Origin: Sisyra terminalis
Lineage: Eukaryota > Arthropoda > Insecta > Neuroptera > Sisyridae
Length of the DNA stretch: 64,000 nt
NCBI GenBank assembly: GCA_958496175.1
Contig: OY292279.1
Span: forward strand, 13,268,001 to 13,332,000
Reading direction: 5' to 3'
Position numbers and translations under genes: made by a program. The stretch's first letter is position 1; every line of letters starts with the position of its first letter. The notes beneath the pieces are model-generated. The model did not search any database, had not been told where the DNA came from, and saw nothing but the letters and a program-made list of their open reading frames with translations. This document shows positions 1 through 10,900 of this stretch, piece by piece.

Positions 1-499
1 AGTATGTTTGTCCGCGAAGCTTTTGTTAATTATTTTATTGCACCTGAAGCTTGCAAGTAAATATTGAATGTTTTGCAACGAGAAATTGCATTTGAGCATA
101 ATTGAAATATTAAATAGGGAAAATGAATTATGAAGTTTGGATCGGATTTTAATAACGCTTTGTTTAATTGAAGGGAAATGAAGAAAATATTCCAAATGGT
201 GGTTTACATGCAATTTTTCCTGTTTCATGTGTACATAAACAAGTGATTAGTCATTTTTTATGTTGTGTTATTGATGATGGTGATGATAAGAAAAAAAATC
301 TAGAAAAACAAATCGGAATTTATTTGCAGTATGAAAAATTTTAATTATGTGAAAAAAATGTCCAAGATGTTATTCTAATAATTGCTCGTTTCTTTGTTTA
401 ATTGCGTCGAGGCAAGAGATTACCTTCACGATAAAGGAAATGTTTTCAAAAAAATAACTTGGAAATTCCCAAATATTCAGTTTTATCAGAAAATTCGCT
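1..499. other. Upstream non-coding DNA
   Basis: AT-rich sequence without a supportable reading frame or RNA gene. It is presumably the 5' flank of the TIL inhibitor gene that follows. Confidence 0.5.
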
Positions 500-507
500 T
501 ATAAATA
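500..507 (+). promoter_or_regulatory. TATA box of the TIL inhibitor gene
   Basis: TATAAATA lies about 80 bases upstream of the start codon at 586, a normal distance for a core promoter followed by a short 5' leader. No other core element was identified. Confidence 0.55.
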
Positions 508-585
508 CAACGCGTTTAATGTAATATATGTCCATTTGTCATAGTTCTTTCAAAACATATAGAGTTCGGTTGAATTTTTGGAAAA

Positions 586-1120
586 ATGCATTTCCATTAT
601 TGTTTATTAATATTGGCTATATATGGTTGTTATTTAGTAACTTCAGATCCTGTTTCAGTTCGTAAGTAACAATTTTTTTAAGTATGTATTAGCATTGTTT
701 TTGCAGCAAAATAAAATTTATGAATTTAACCAGAACATTTTTCATATTATTCGGTAGGAACCAAACTACTGCTCTTTAAGTGCTATAACTCTTTTAGATT
801 TTGAATCCTAATTTTCCAAAGTATCCTTTTAACGATCAAAAAATTCAAAACCATTCTTGAATTGATGCAAGAACAAATTTATTAGTTATAACAATGGTTG
901 GAAATTTTGGGAAAATTATAAATATTTTTTTTTAATTACAGCATTAGAATGTAATAGACCTAATGAACATTATGAATGTGGATCAGCATGTCAAACAGAA
1001 TGTGCCACTCTTGGACAAATTTGCCCAATTGTTAATATTCGATGCAACGATGCATGTTACTGTGACGAAGGATTTGCTCGAAATTCCGATTACGAATGTA
1101 TTCCAATTTCAAATTGTTAA
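586..1120 (+). CDS. Secreted TIL-domain serine protease inhibitor-like peptide, 84 aa
   Basis: Two exons, 586-661 and 942-1120, joined by a GTAAGT...TTACAG intron in phase 1, give 84 residues. The N-terminus is a signal peptide with a hydrophobic core at about residues 6-18. The mature part has exactly ten cysteines, at 29, 38, 42, 46, 53, 60, 64, 66, 78 and 84. This spacing, including the Cys-x-Cys pair at 64/66 and a terminal Cys, is that of trypsin-inhibitor-like (TIL) domains, which have five disulfides. In that family the reactive loop lies between the fifth and sixth cysteines, here CPIVNIRC, so the target protease cannot be assigned. It is outside the cell by its signal peptide. TIL peptides act in haemolymph, gut, venom and saliva; which applies here is unknown. 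Chymotrypsin-fold genes follow on the same strand. Confidence 0.85.
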
Positions 1121-1173
1121 CTTTTAAAGATATTTTACTAATCAATTGTAAAGACTGTGTGTGTTTTTTTTTC

Positions 1174-1179
1174 AATAAA
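1174..1179 (+). terminator. Poly(A) signal of the TIL gene
   Basis: AATAAA, 54 bases after the stop codon of the TIL inhibitor, with GT/T-rich sequence just upstream. It fits as the cleavage and polyadenylation signal. Confidence 0.6.
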
Positions 1180-1199
1180 ATTTGCAATTGGATAGTTTT

Positions 1200-2300
1200 T
1201 AACTAAACCAAAAAAAAAAAATGTTATCGAAAAAGTCAGAAGAAATAATTTTTGTTGAACTAATGGCCTTAATGGAAAAAGTTTAGTTCGTATAGGCAAC
1301 TATCATAGCATCTTAGTTAAACAATTTGCCTACAACTTTAAATATAGAAGATTCGAAATAATTCCTGGTTTGAAGGACTTAAAATATTGTAATATACAAC
1401 TTTTCATGAGAAAAGAACCAAACGTTATGACAAAACACAATTTTAAACATTTTTTTTTGCTTTTAATGTGTTATAATAGGCAAATATGTATATATATATA
1501 TGATATATGGCGCCAAAGACAGAACAAAGAATGAAAACAAATAATGTAATATTATAGTAATTGTATATTTTTATTACTCATTTATATTTTCATATTGTAT
1601 TAAATAATTTCAAAAAATACCTTTCTATTATAAGTATTTAAACTCTTGTGTATTAATATTGATGTGGTTACATTATAAAAATTGGAAATTTTAGTGCGAA
1701 GTTATCGACGTGTTATTCGAAGTTATCTTTTGGGTGAATATAAAATATGGTAAAATATTTTTTTCCATAATCTCCCTTCGTTTGTTTCAAGTAGTAATTA
1801 GATCTAATTAAAAGTAGTTAGACCTTTTTATGATCATTTTACTTTACAATATGGTTTGAAAATAAACTAAAATATTATTACTAGATCAATCTTTATAAAT
1901 AACGGAAGTTTTTAAATTCTTTTGTAACAAGTTTTGTCAGGATTCATCCCAAGTGGAATTTAGGTTCTTCAGAGAAATCGGCTTGTCCCTTAAAACACAA
2001 AAAAATCTTCTTAATAATCAAAGAACAGTGTTTTTCTAGTAAAGATAGGCAACGGAAATAACAATTTAAAAAAAAAACGAGAAAGAGTAAAAGAATATAA
2101 TATCATCCCAGAAATAAGGGAAGCTGTTAATGTAGCCAAAACAAAACAGTAGGCGACTAGAGTAAAATTCCGGATTGGGCCATCAAAGTTCATCTATCTC
2201 TAGGAAATAGGTATCAATCCACCAAATTTATGGTATCTGCTAAATACCAATTTCAACTGAGGTCTTCCTTATTCTGAGTTTAAATTTTAAAAACACTGCA
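1200..2300. other. Intergenic AT-rich DNA
   Basis: No supportable gene. It holds a short TA run near 1486-1500 and only spurious short frames. Confidence 0.5.
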
Positions 2301-2308
2301 ATTAATAT

Positions 2309-2422
2309 AACAGAACTGGAGATCTAACATTTATAATCCAAGATGAGATGATCTAAAAATCATTAAACAGAACTGGAGATCGAACATTTAAAATCCAAGA
2401 TGAGGTGATCCAAAAATCATTA
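2309..2422 (+). repeat. 57-bp tandem duplication, two copies
   Basis: Two head-to-tail copies start at 2309 and 2366, each beginning AACAGAACTGGAGATC, and differ at a few positions. They lie directly before the Jockey 3' remnant and may be an internally duplicated piece of it. Confidence 0.75.
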
Positions 2423-2639
2423 AATGACTACATTAATTTCTTTGTAACATCCAGCTGCTAGAAAAACTATTAAGATCCATCCAACTTCAAGTATAACATA
2501 CGTGCATCCTAGTAATTACAGTACAATATAATAACCCATAAGAAGCGTTCATAATGATTACGATCTAATAAGTACTTTATAAATAATGTGTTTAATAAGT
2601 AAATAAAGTTTAATGAATGAAGTTTAATAAATAAAGCCA

Positions 2640-3154
2640 ATGTTAACCTATGCAGGAGTAAGTTGGAGCTTCATAAGCAGCAGTAATTTTAACAAACTGC
2701 AAATAGTGGAAAATAAATTTTTGAGGTTTGCTTTGAATGCACCAAGGTACACGTGGATTCAGGAACTTCATGACAAAAGCGAATTACCGCTGGTAAAAGA
2801 ATATTTAAAAGAAGTTTACTTCAATTTTGTTAAGAAATGCGAAGAAAACGAAAATGTAGCAATCAGAAATATTGGGGCTTATGATCAGAATATAGTGACA
2901 AAGCACAAAAGAATAAGATATATTTTATAAGAACTAGTATATTATTGTATTATTTTCTTTTTTTTTTCTTCTTTTTTTTTTATTGAAACCTTGTTGGGTT
3001 TTTTAGGTCCTTTTTTCCAACATAAGAAACAGAATTTTTTATTTTTAGTTTTCACATATAATTTTATTTTGTAAGAGGAAAAGAGCAACTGTTCTGGTAC
3101 TAAAGCTTTTAATTTTTGTAAATAATAAATTGTACTGTTAAAGGACCAATAAAG

Positions 3155-3218
<64 letters not shown>
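2640..3218 (+). mobile_element. Jockey-type non-LTR retrotransposon, 3' remnant
   Basis: A 96-codon frame (2640-2930) resembles the end of Jockey reverse transcriptase, just after the polymerase domain: the LTYAGVSW block followed by a KLQIVENKFLR helix. The same block occurs in the remnant at 15.2 kb (LTYACPVW ... IQRVQNKLLR). The catalytic polymerase region is missing, so the piece is dead and 5'-truncated. A 3' UTR follows, with an AATAAA-like signal near 3149 and a TA microsatellite from about 3160 to 3218 in place of poly(A). Confidence 0.7.
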
Positions 3219-3220
<2 letters not shown>

Positions 3221-3679
3221 CGATCCAAAATTCGGTGCACATATTTACGAGTATGAGCACGTTTTTGGGAACAAAGAAAACCTCTAGTTTTATATTAACG
3301 AATTTGTTAACGAGAAAAAGTTCTTAAAATTTTTCATAAAATAATCAAAATTGACTCTGATTTTTCAGCCGTTAGTGTTAATTGTTACTGATATACTCTC
3401 CAAATTTCATTATCCTTAATCATTGTTATTGTCTAAAGTCTAAAGAATCATTTTTATATTCTTATATTGTTCCAATAATAAAAAATAACCAAACGTAGGT
3501 AGATATAAATATTTTTATAAATGTTTTCAAATCTTATATTCTTATCAATTATCAGGCTATCATTAATTAAGAGGCATCTGTTTTCAGCAACTGGATAATT
3601 TCAAAAAGTTTCTTAATGTTACCTACAAACTATACAAAGTATATCAAAAAAGATAAAAACAAACATCTGTTCCAACACT

Positions 3680-3687
3680 TATAAATA
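3680..3687 (+). promoter_or_regulatory. TATA box of the first protease homologue
   Basis: TATAAATA lies about 70 bases upstream of the start codon at 3749, in the same arrangement as for the TIL gene. Confidence 0.5.
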
Positions 3688-3748
3688 TACGATGAATGCA
3701 ATATTTAAAGTTCATTTGTGAAACTTTTAACTTTAGAAATCGAAAAAA

Positions 3749-6700
3749 ATGAAGTGTGAAATATTTTTGGCTATTTTTTGGAGTGTTTTATTAGGAAGTA
3801 TGTGATTTTTTTCTAGGACTTCAATTTAACCTACAGTTATTACTTTAATAAGTGGATTTTTCTTTCAGATATTTTCGATTCTAGTGCAATTATTGGTGGA
3901 ATTCCAGCGAAAGATGGACAATTTTTGTATCAAGTTAGTATACTCCAATATACTATTGAATTACAAGGTAAACTTTCATTTTCTTGCTTTAAGGCTGTTA
4001 TTCAAAAGAAAAATGATTCTACGTTCTTATGTGGAGGAACAATTTTGAGTAATTGGCAAGTATTAACAACAGCCAGTTGTGTTGTTAATTATGATTCCGG
4101 AGAAACGATTGATCCTGAGGATTTGGTCGTAAAAGCTGGAAATGCAATTTATTTTTCGGAACTTAGTTCATATGATGTCGCGAATATTACTGTGAATCCA
4201 AATTACGATAAAAATACCCACGTGGCTGACTTGGCAATAATTCAGGTAAGCTTCTAAAATTACAGTTAAAAATATTTAGTTAATGGTAAATCAAAAATTT
4301 TAGACGATCAAGACGTTTAATAACGATTCAGTCAAAGCTATTGAATGGAGTAAGAAATCGCCGAACACCAAGGATCAGTGTGTGGTTAGTGGTTGGGGAG
4401 TAACGCAAATGGTAAAAATCACATATCTTATTTTTACAATCAAATTAAAGCTTTAATTTTTCAGGATATAAAAATGGATCCAACAAATTTAACCTTTAGT
4501 ACCACTAACTTCACTAACTGGCAAAAATGTATAACTCAATATAAAAAGGTTGATTTTGTGGTACAACGTGAAATGTTATGTGCCGAAAACGAAGTTATAT
4601 TTTCAGAATATTGTTCCGTAAGTTATTCACTCCATTTCTTTAGTAATGATGAACGGTTTCCAGGCAAAAAAGGCATTTAAAATTTAAATGGTTTTAATGA
4701 TCTTTTTGAACATATTTAACGCTACGTTCATTGAGTATACGCTAAAAGGTAATTATCTTATTATATAAGATTATAAAGCATGCCATTCACACTCCGACTT
4801 GCAGTACTGCTAGAGGGACTACTAGTTGGATCGCCTAAATGATCCAACTAGTCCGACTAGACATCTAACTTCCAACACCATTCACGGTTCAACTTTAGAT
4901 CCAACTTTGAAAGTTGGACTGCAAGTCGATGCGTGAATGGCCTGCTTAAGGGGGGCAATATGGTTCGGCCGAATTGCCAATTAAAAAGTACCCGCTATAA
5001 TTTTTATATCCATAGGATATTACTTAGTTTACTTTAATAACCAGTGAATTAAATTTTTTCTAAATTTTTTCTATATATTATTTACCGTCGCTTTATAACT
5101 ACCATGGTCTTTCGTGATATTAGGATTAAGAAAAACCCGTAATCGAGAAATATCGAAAATTTTCGAAAGGTCACCTAGATCACTCGACCACTAGTTGGCT
5201 TTTCCCAAAATTTAATCATTATTTATTTAATTTAAAATATTAGCGGGCAATTTAGAATTGACAACTCAGCCGAACCATATTGCCCCTTTTATAATCTTTT
5301 ATAAGTATAAGATTTTTATCGTATATTCGATGAACGTAGTATTTTTGCAGCGGGATCTCGTACTAATAGGTTGTATTTTAAGAAAATCAATAGAAAAAAA
5401 GGTGATAGAAAAGGCTGTTATGCATGTAACAGAAAAAGAAATGAAAAGGGTCTAGCAGGATCCACATGGCGAGTTGGCCCCCAAATAGGAACCTATGTCG
5501 AAACTTTTGTTAAAATATCGACTTGATATACAAACACATTTTATATACTTTTCGCGATAAAATTCCTCTTTGACCTTGAGATATGGGCAAAAATGTCCCC
5601 CCGCATAGCTATTTTTCAAAGTTATATATCTCAAAAACTAATTAAGCTAGAGAAGTGAAAACAACGCGAGGCTTTAGATTATTTTACAGAGTATATCATA
5701 TATTTTTTTTGAAATTTTTAGAAAAAAAAATATACGAAAAAAATCCAAAAAACAAATGAAATATGTTTTTATGTGTTCTCTGAAAATGACAATCACGAAA
5801 AGAAACACCAACTAGTGTTCAATTTTCATTAAAATAAGATTAAAAAAAATTATCGTCACTGTTATAATTTATTACAACTGGAATATTATGAACCTAAAAT
5901 AATTTAGTTAGTATCTCGTAGGGCGCAGAATTCTGGATAATTATTGTTCATATGAAAAATAACAAATAAAAGCTGTTGCATGAGAATAATATCCCACTGT
6001 AAAGTTTCTATTGGAGAACCACAGGAATAACGGAAAATACTGTTGCAATCTTTAACATTTGAAGTATAATAATTGTATATACAACCGTCTTTGCTATTTA
6101 TATATATGTCTTGATTTTACTTCTACCCTAATGATATTAGGTGCTTATTTTACAAATTGTTTTAAAATATTATTTTATAGTTCATTTATTTGCCCACTTT
6201 AGGTAGAACCTGTACAAATTTTGGTATGAGCCAGTGAATAATATTCTAAGCTAAACGAAGAAAACCAAGTAATTCGGATGCCGTCAATATGTACCTAGAA
6301 TTAATTGGAGATGCATAATATTCCAATTGTAATAAATTATAACAGTGACGATAATTTTTTTTAATCTTATTTTAATAAAAATTGAACACTAGTTGGTTTT
6401 TCTTTTCTTTAGGGATCAATTATTTTAATCTTGAAAGTAAACATCTTAAGAGTAAATGTAGAAAAACAAAAAAACTAATAATTTTTTTTTTATGTTTCCT
6501 TAGACTTGCAATTATGAAAATAATTTTGCATATATGGCATATGTGGCATATTTTTTATTGAAGTTTTGTGAAAAAAAAAGTTGGTGAAACACTTCGAAAA
6601 AAAATAAAGCCGAGGTATACTAGTAGGTGTAAATCACATTTCATTTTTTTTTCAAGGTGTTGCACCAACTATTTTTCCACGCAATTTTTATGAGTATAGT

Positions 6701-7876
6701 GCTCATGTAGAAGCATAAAATATATTTTTTTCGTGATTGTCATTTTCAGAGAACACATAAAAAAAAATATTTCATTTGTTTTTTGGATTTTTTTCGCATA
6801 ATTTTTTTTCTAAAAATTTCAAAAAAATATATGATATACTCTTTAAAATAATCTAAAGCCTCGCGTTGGTTTCACTACTCCAGCTTAATTTATTTTTGAG
6901 ATATATAACTTTGAAAAATAGCCATGCGGGGGGACATTTTTGGCCATATCTCAAGGTCAAAGAGGAATTTGATCGCGAAAAGTATATATAGTAAAATGTG
7001 TTTGTATATCAAGTCGATATTTTAACATAAGTTTCGACATAGGTTCCTATTTGGGGGCCAACTCGCCATGTGGATCCTGCTAGACCCTTTATAAAAGAAT
7101 TTATAAATTTAACAAGAGACAAGAGATCTCAATTCATCACTCTTCTTCTTTAATCTTTCCCATCTTCACTTTCATTACTCTTTAGAATATTCAAAAATAA
7201 GGACATGAAAGAAAATACGTTTAAATTTGTGAATAGTACCCCGTTTTGATGACGATTTCGCTTTTATTTTTCCAAAGAAGTGGGTCAGGGAAAAAGCTTC
7301 TAATGAAGGAAAAATGGCTACTGAAACGTAGTGCTATATATACAATTATATCCAAAAATATATTACTTTTTATTCATGTACCCTTTATTTAAAAAGGGTA
7401 GAAAATGAGCGATACAATGATCGTATTATATTTAAGTTCCTGAATCAACTATCATCTCCATTCTCAGGCTGAATCCCTTAAATTTCTAAATAGATCACTT
7501 GATGACCAAATTTTAAAGTTTACACCGTGCTTAATCGCCCTTTATTGCATAAAAAGTTCAATCATATAATAAAACTTTAGTTCAAACAAATGAAATAAAT
7601 AAAAGAGCTTTGAAACTAAATAAATTTCATTTTTATTTTTAATATTTTCAGGGTGACATAGGAGATCCATTTGTGTGTGATAACGTTCTAAGTGGCATTG
7701 CAGTTTGGTACTATCGATGCAGTAATCCTTATCTTCCAGGATTATACACTGATTTGTCTTTTTACGATGATTGGCTTTCGAATTTGATCAAACCCACAAC
7801 ATCTTCAGGATATAAAGTGATATCGAAGTTTTATATAATGTTAATATTTGTTGGGATTTCGATTTTTAAGAACTGA
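3749..7876 (+). CDS. Chymotrypsin-fold serine protease homologue, catalytically inactive, 303 aa
   Basis: Five exons (3749-3797, 3869-4245, 4304-4411, 4465-4617, 7652-7876) stay in frame and give 303 residues. Exon 1 encodes a signal peptide. Exon 2 starts the protease domain with IIGG, but no Arg or Lys precedes it (SSAIIGG), so tryptic activation is unlikely. The His57 block LTAAHC reads LTTASC, with His replaced by Ser. The Asp102 block reads ADLAII, with Asp kept. The Ser195 block GDSGGP reads GDIGDP, with Ser replaced by Ile. CVVSGWG and the other structural motifs remain. It should therefore be a non-catalytic serine protease homologue that binds rather than cuts. The C-terminus ends in a hydrophobic stretch (FYIMLIFVGISIF) suggesting a GPI signal or membrane anchor. 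Intron 4 (4618-7651) is enlarged by nested transposons. The end lies 82 bases from the stop of the convergent cysteine-rich gene. Confidence 0.82.
4775..4948. mobile_element. MITE-like element, about 170 bp
   Basis: Terminal inverted repeats of about 30 bp: GCCATTCAC...CGACTTGCAGT on the left, and the inverse complement ending in GTGAATGGC on the right. Inside is a smaller palindrome built on CTAGTTGGATC. No target duplication could be fixed, because the element abuts the next one. Confidence 0.6.
4949..5287. mobile_element. MITE-like element, about 340 bp
   Basis: Inverted termini of about 45 bp start GGGGCAATATGGTTCGG at about 4952 and end CCGAACCATATTGCCCC at about 5286. No open frame lies between them. 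It is inserted directly next to the 170-bp MITE within intron 4 of the protease homologue. Confidence 0.65.
5448..7087. mobile_element. Fold-back DNA element with about 355-bp inverted termini
   Basis: The left arm (5448 to about 5805, starting GGGTCTAGCAGGATCC) is mirrored by the right arm (about 6733-7087, ending GGATCCTGCTAGACCC) over some 355 bp. The core holds a second element with its own inverted ends (about 5798-5885 and 6322-6412) and a third, shorter inverted pair near 6566 and 6660. No transposase frame is present, so it is a non-autonomous element with nested inserts. The superfamily is undetermined. Confidence 0.75.
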
Positions 7877-7902
7877 AATTATTTTATAATTTTTATGTTT
7901 TA

Positions 7903-7908
7903 AATAAA
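7903..7908 (+). terminator. Poly(A) signal of the first protease homologue
   Basis: AATAAA, 27 bases after the stop codon, followed by an A-rich run. It lies in the 82-bp gap between two convergent genes, so their 3' ends may overlap. Confidence 0.55.
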
Positions 7909-7958
7909 AAAAAAAACAGTATTAGAAACTTTTTGTGGCAAGAGAATGCTACATTTTC

Positions 7959-10900
7959 TCAACAAATACACTTCATTGTGCTTTCAAAATGTCCTTTAGG
8001 TTTAGTTTGCTCTTCAACAATGCAACCACAAGATTTTGTTAAGATCTCGACAGCACTAAAAAATTGTTCAACGGAATGTGTAGGAGTAGGTTTGCATGTA
8101 CAAGGCTCATCTTCAAAACATTGACAAGATACTTTTGCTTTACAATCTATGCATAAACATTTATTGCAAAAGCATGGAATCAATGATTGTTTTTTTGATC
8201 CATATTTCCGACAAGGATCACTACAAGGCTCACAAAAGCATTTGATACATTCACAATGGGTTACATCGTTAGATTTTTCGGGAGGTTCTGGTTTAACGGG
8301 GCATAGTTTACGACGACATTCCATGCAAGAGCATTCACTGGAATGTTTTGGTTCTATAATCGACTTTGATTTTGGTTTCATATTTTTCAATGCCTTGCGG
8401 CATTTACATATTTCAGCTGGAGGAGGTTTAAAGCAATCACACTTTCTTAGAACACAAATACTGCAAGTGCATTTGTCGCAACTAAATTGAGATGGTTTCT
8501 TAGAGCATGGATTACAAATGCAGTCATCACATAAACATGTATTCTTAAGCGTAGGTTTTATAGGTTCCAATTCGTTTATTTCACTAGAAGATTCTTTGAT
8601 ATATCGGCGTTTTGCATCTGGACAATTAAAACATTTACAAATAAAACAGAAACAAGGAACTGGATTTCCACGACAGTTATCTGTCGAGCAATCTATACAA
8701 ACACAAGTAGGACATACACATTGACCTGCTTCCATCGAATTGCTACTCTGATTTTTAAATAAAGGTGGTTCAATAACAACGACATCTTCAACTTTCGCAT
8801 CTTCAACTATCGCATCTTCAATACATTCAACTACATCTTCAATAAATTCTTCAACTGGTTCTACAGTTGAATCATTCGCATTATTCACTGATTTTATTGA
8901 CGATGGTTTTAAAACTTCTATTTTGTTACATATACATTCAGGACAAAGACAATTTTTGCACGGTAACTTCCTAACTTTTTTATCACAAGAATAACACAAG
9001 CATACTGGACAGTTACAAAAACTATCAATACTATCAGCTTTGAAATAATCAATGTTTTGGCATTGTAAGCAACATTGACAAATGGTACATTGACATGGTT
9101 TTTGCATTGATTCACCGGAAGATTTAAGTTTTATCGATGCACTACCGAAATCTTCTTCCACAGCACCAATCTTTAATTGATCTGGATAATCTTCATCATC
9201 ACTTTCAACAACTAAATTGATATCAGCCTCCAAATATTCAAAGTCATTGATTTCTTCTGATTGTATTGTTGTATCTGATGGAGGTATTATGATTAGTTCA
9301 CCAGGAATATAATCAAATTCATATCCATCTTGTTGAGCATCAAGCTCAGTAAAATTTGATTTAATTGATTTTAACGTTTCTTGTTCACCAACATTTATAA
9401 CTCCCGTACTTGAATCTTCATGTACACTTGATTTAATTGATTTTTCCGTTTCTTGTTCATCAATATTTACTACTCGCGAACTTTCATCTTCATGTATACT
9501 AATCGTTTTATCATCTCCTCCACCATGTTCAACAGAAATAATTGACTGCACCTCGGAATATGCAGAAATTACATCTATCTTCAGATCTGTTGCAAAAATT
9601 ACTTTTTTCTGTTCTTCTATGCATTGAGAACATTGGCAATCTGGTAAATGTCCAACTTTTTTCATTCTTTTTGATATACAATCATCACACTGGCAATCTA
9701 AACCATGTCCAATAACAAGAATTGGAGATTTTTCTCCTAATTCACTACGAGTTCCATCCAGAGAACCTGAGATAGAACCCGGAGGAATTTGTGATACCTC
9801 ACTAATCTTTCTTTCTTCTGATATAATCGTTCCTAGAGGCGTAGGATACATCCCTATAGGTCCCACATATGAAGTTCCTTCCGGAACCGCCCTAACCGAA
9901 CCATAAACTGCTTCCGATAGATCATCAATTCTTTGTACTGCAGAAATAGGAACATTGGAGGGCCTAGCATAAATAACACCAGGCGTTAGTCTATCCATGT
10001 TATGATCTGCTTCCCTTTCAGTTTGCAGTGCAAATTCAGTTAGTGAAGTACCATCGGGTGCTTGGCCAACCACTTGGGTACCTTCCCCGGCATAAATACC
10101 ACCAGGCATTTCTGCAGCAAAATTCATACCATGATCTCCTTCCCTTTCAGTTTGTGGTGTAAATTGAGTTATTGGAGTACCATCAGGCGCTTGGCGAACT
10201 ATTTGGGTAGTTTCCCCGGTATGAATACCACCAGGCATTTCTGCAGCCAAATTCATACCATGCTCATCTTCCCTTCCAGTTTGTGGTGGAAATTGAGTTA
10301 TTGGAGTACCATCGGGTGCTTGCCGAACTATTTGGGTACCTTCCCCGGCATAAATACCACCAGGCATTTCTTCAGCAAAATTCGTACCATGTTCTCCTTC
10401 CCTTCTAGTTTGTGGTGTAAATTGAGTTATTGGAGTACCATCGGGTGCTTGGCGAACTATTTGGGTAGTTTCCCCGGCATAAATACCACCAGACATTTCT
10501 GCAGCAAAATTCATACCATGATCTCCTTCTCTTCCAGTTTGTGGTGTAACTTGAGCTATTGGAGTACCACCGGGTGCTTGGTGAACTATTTGGCTACCTT
10601 CCCCGGCATAAATACCACCAGGCATTTCTTCAGAAAAATTCGTAGCATGATCTCCTTCCCTTCTAGTTTGTGGTGTAAATTGAGTTATTGGAGTACCATC
10701 GGGTGCTTGGCGAACTATTTGGGTACCTTCCCCGGCATAAATACCACCAGGCATTTCTTCAGCAAAATTCATACCATGATCTCCTTCTCTTCCAGTTTGT
10801 GGTGTAAATTCAGTTATTGGAGTACCGTCGGGAGCTCGGCCAACTATTGGGATACCTCCCGGTGTAGTTTGAATACCTTCCACAGCGGGTGCTACAGCTC

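Larger units (their letters stand above)
4722..5339. mobile_element. Outer fold-back element carrying two inner MITE-like inserts
   Basis: The arm CTACGTTCATTGAGTATACG at about 4722 is matched in inverse orientation by sequence ending at about 5339. Between the arms lie two further inverted-repeat elements, so this looks like an older fold-back element that received later insertions. There is no coding capacity. The ends are approximate. Confidence 0.5.

Noticed and set aside
9115..9410. Regular repeat blocks in 9-11.5 kb considered as a CRISPR-like array
   Set aside because: The repeats are contiguous coding units without unique spacers, in a eukaryotic gene.
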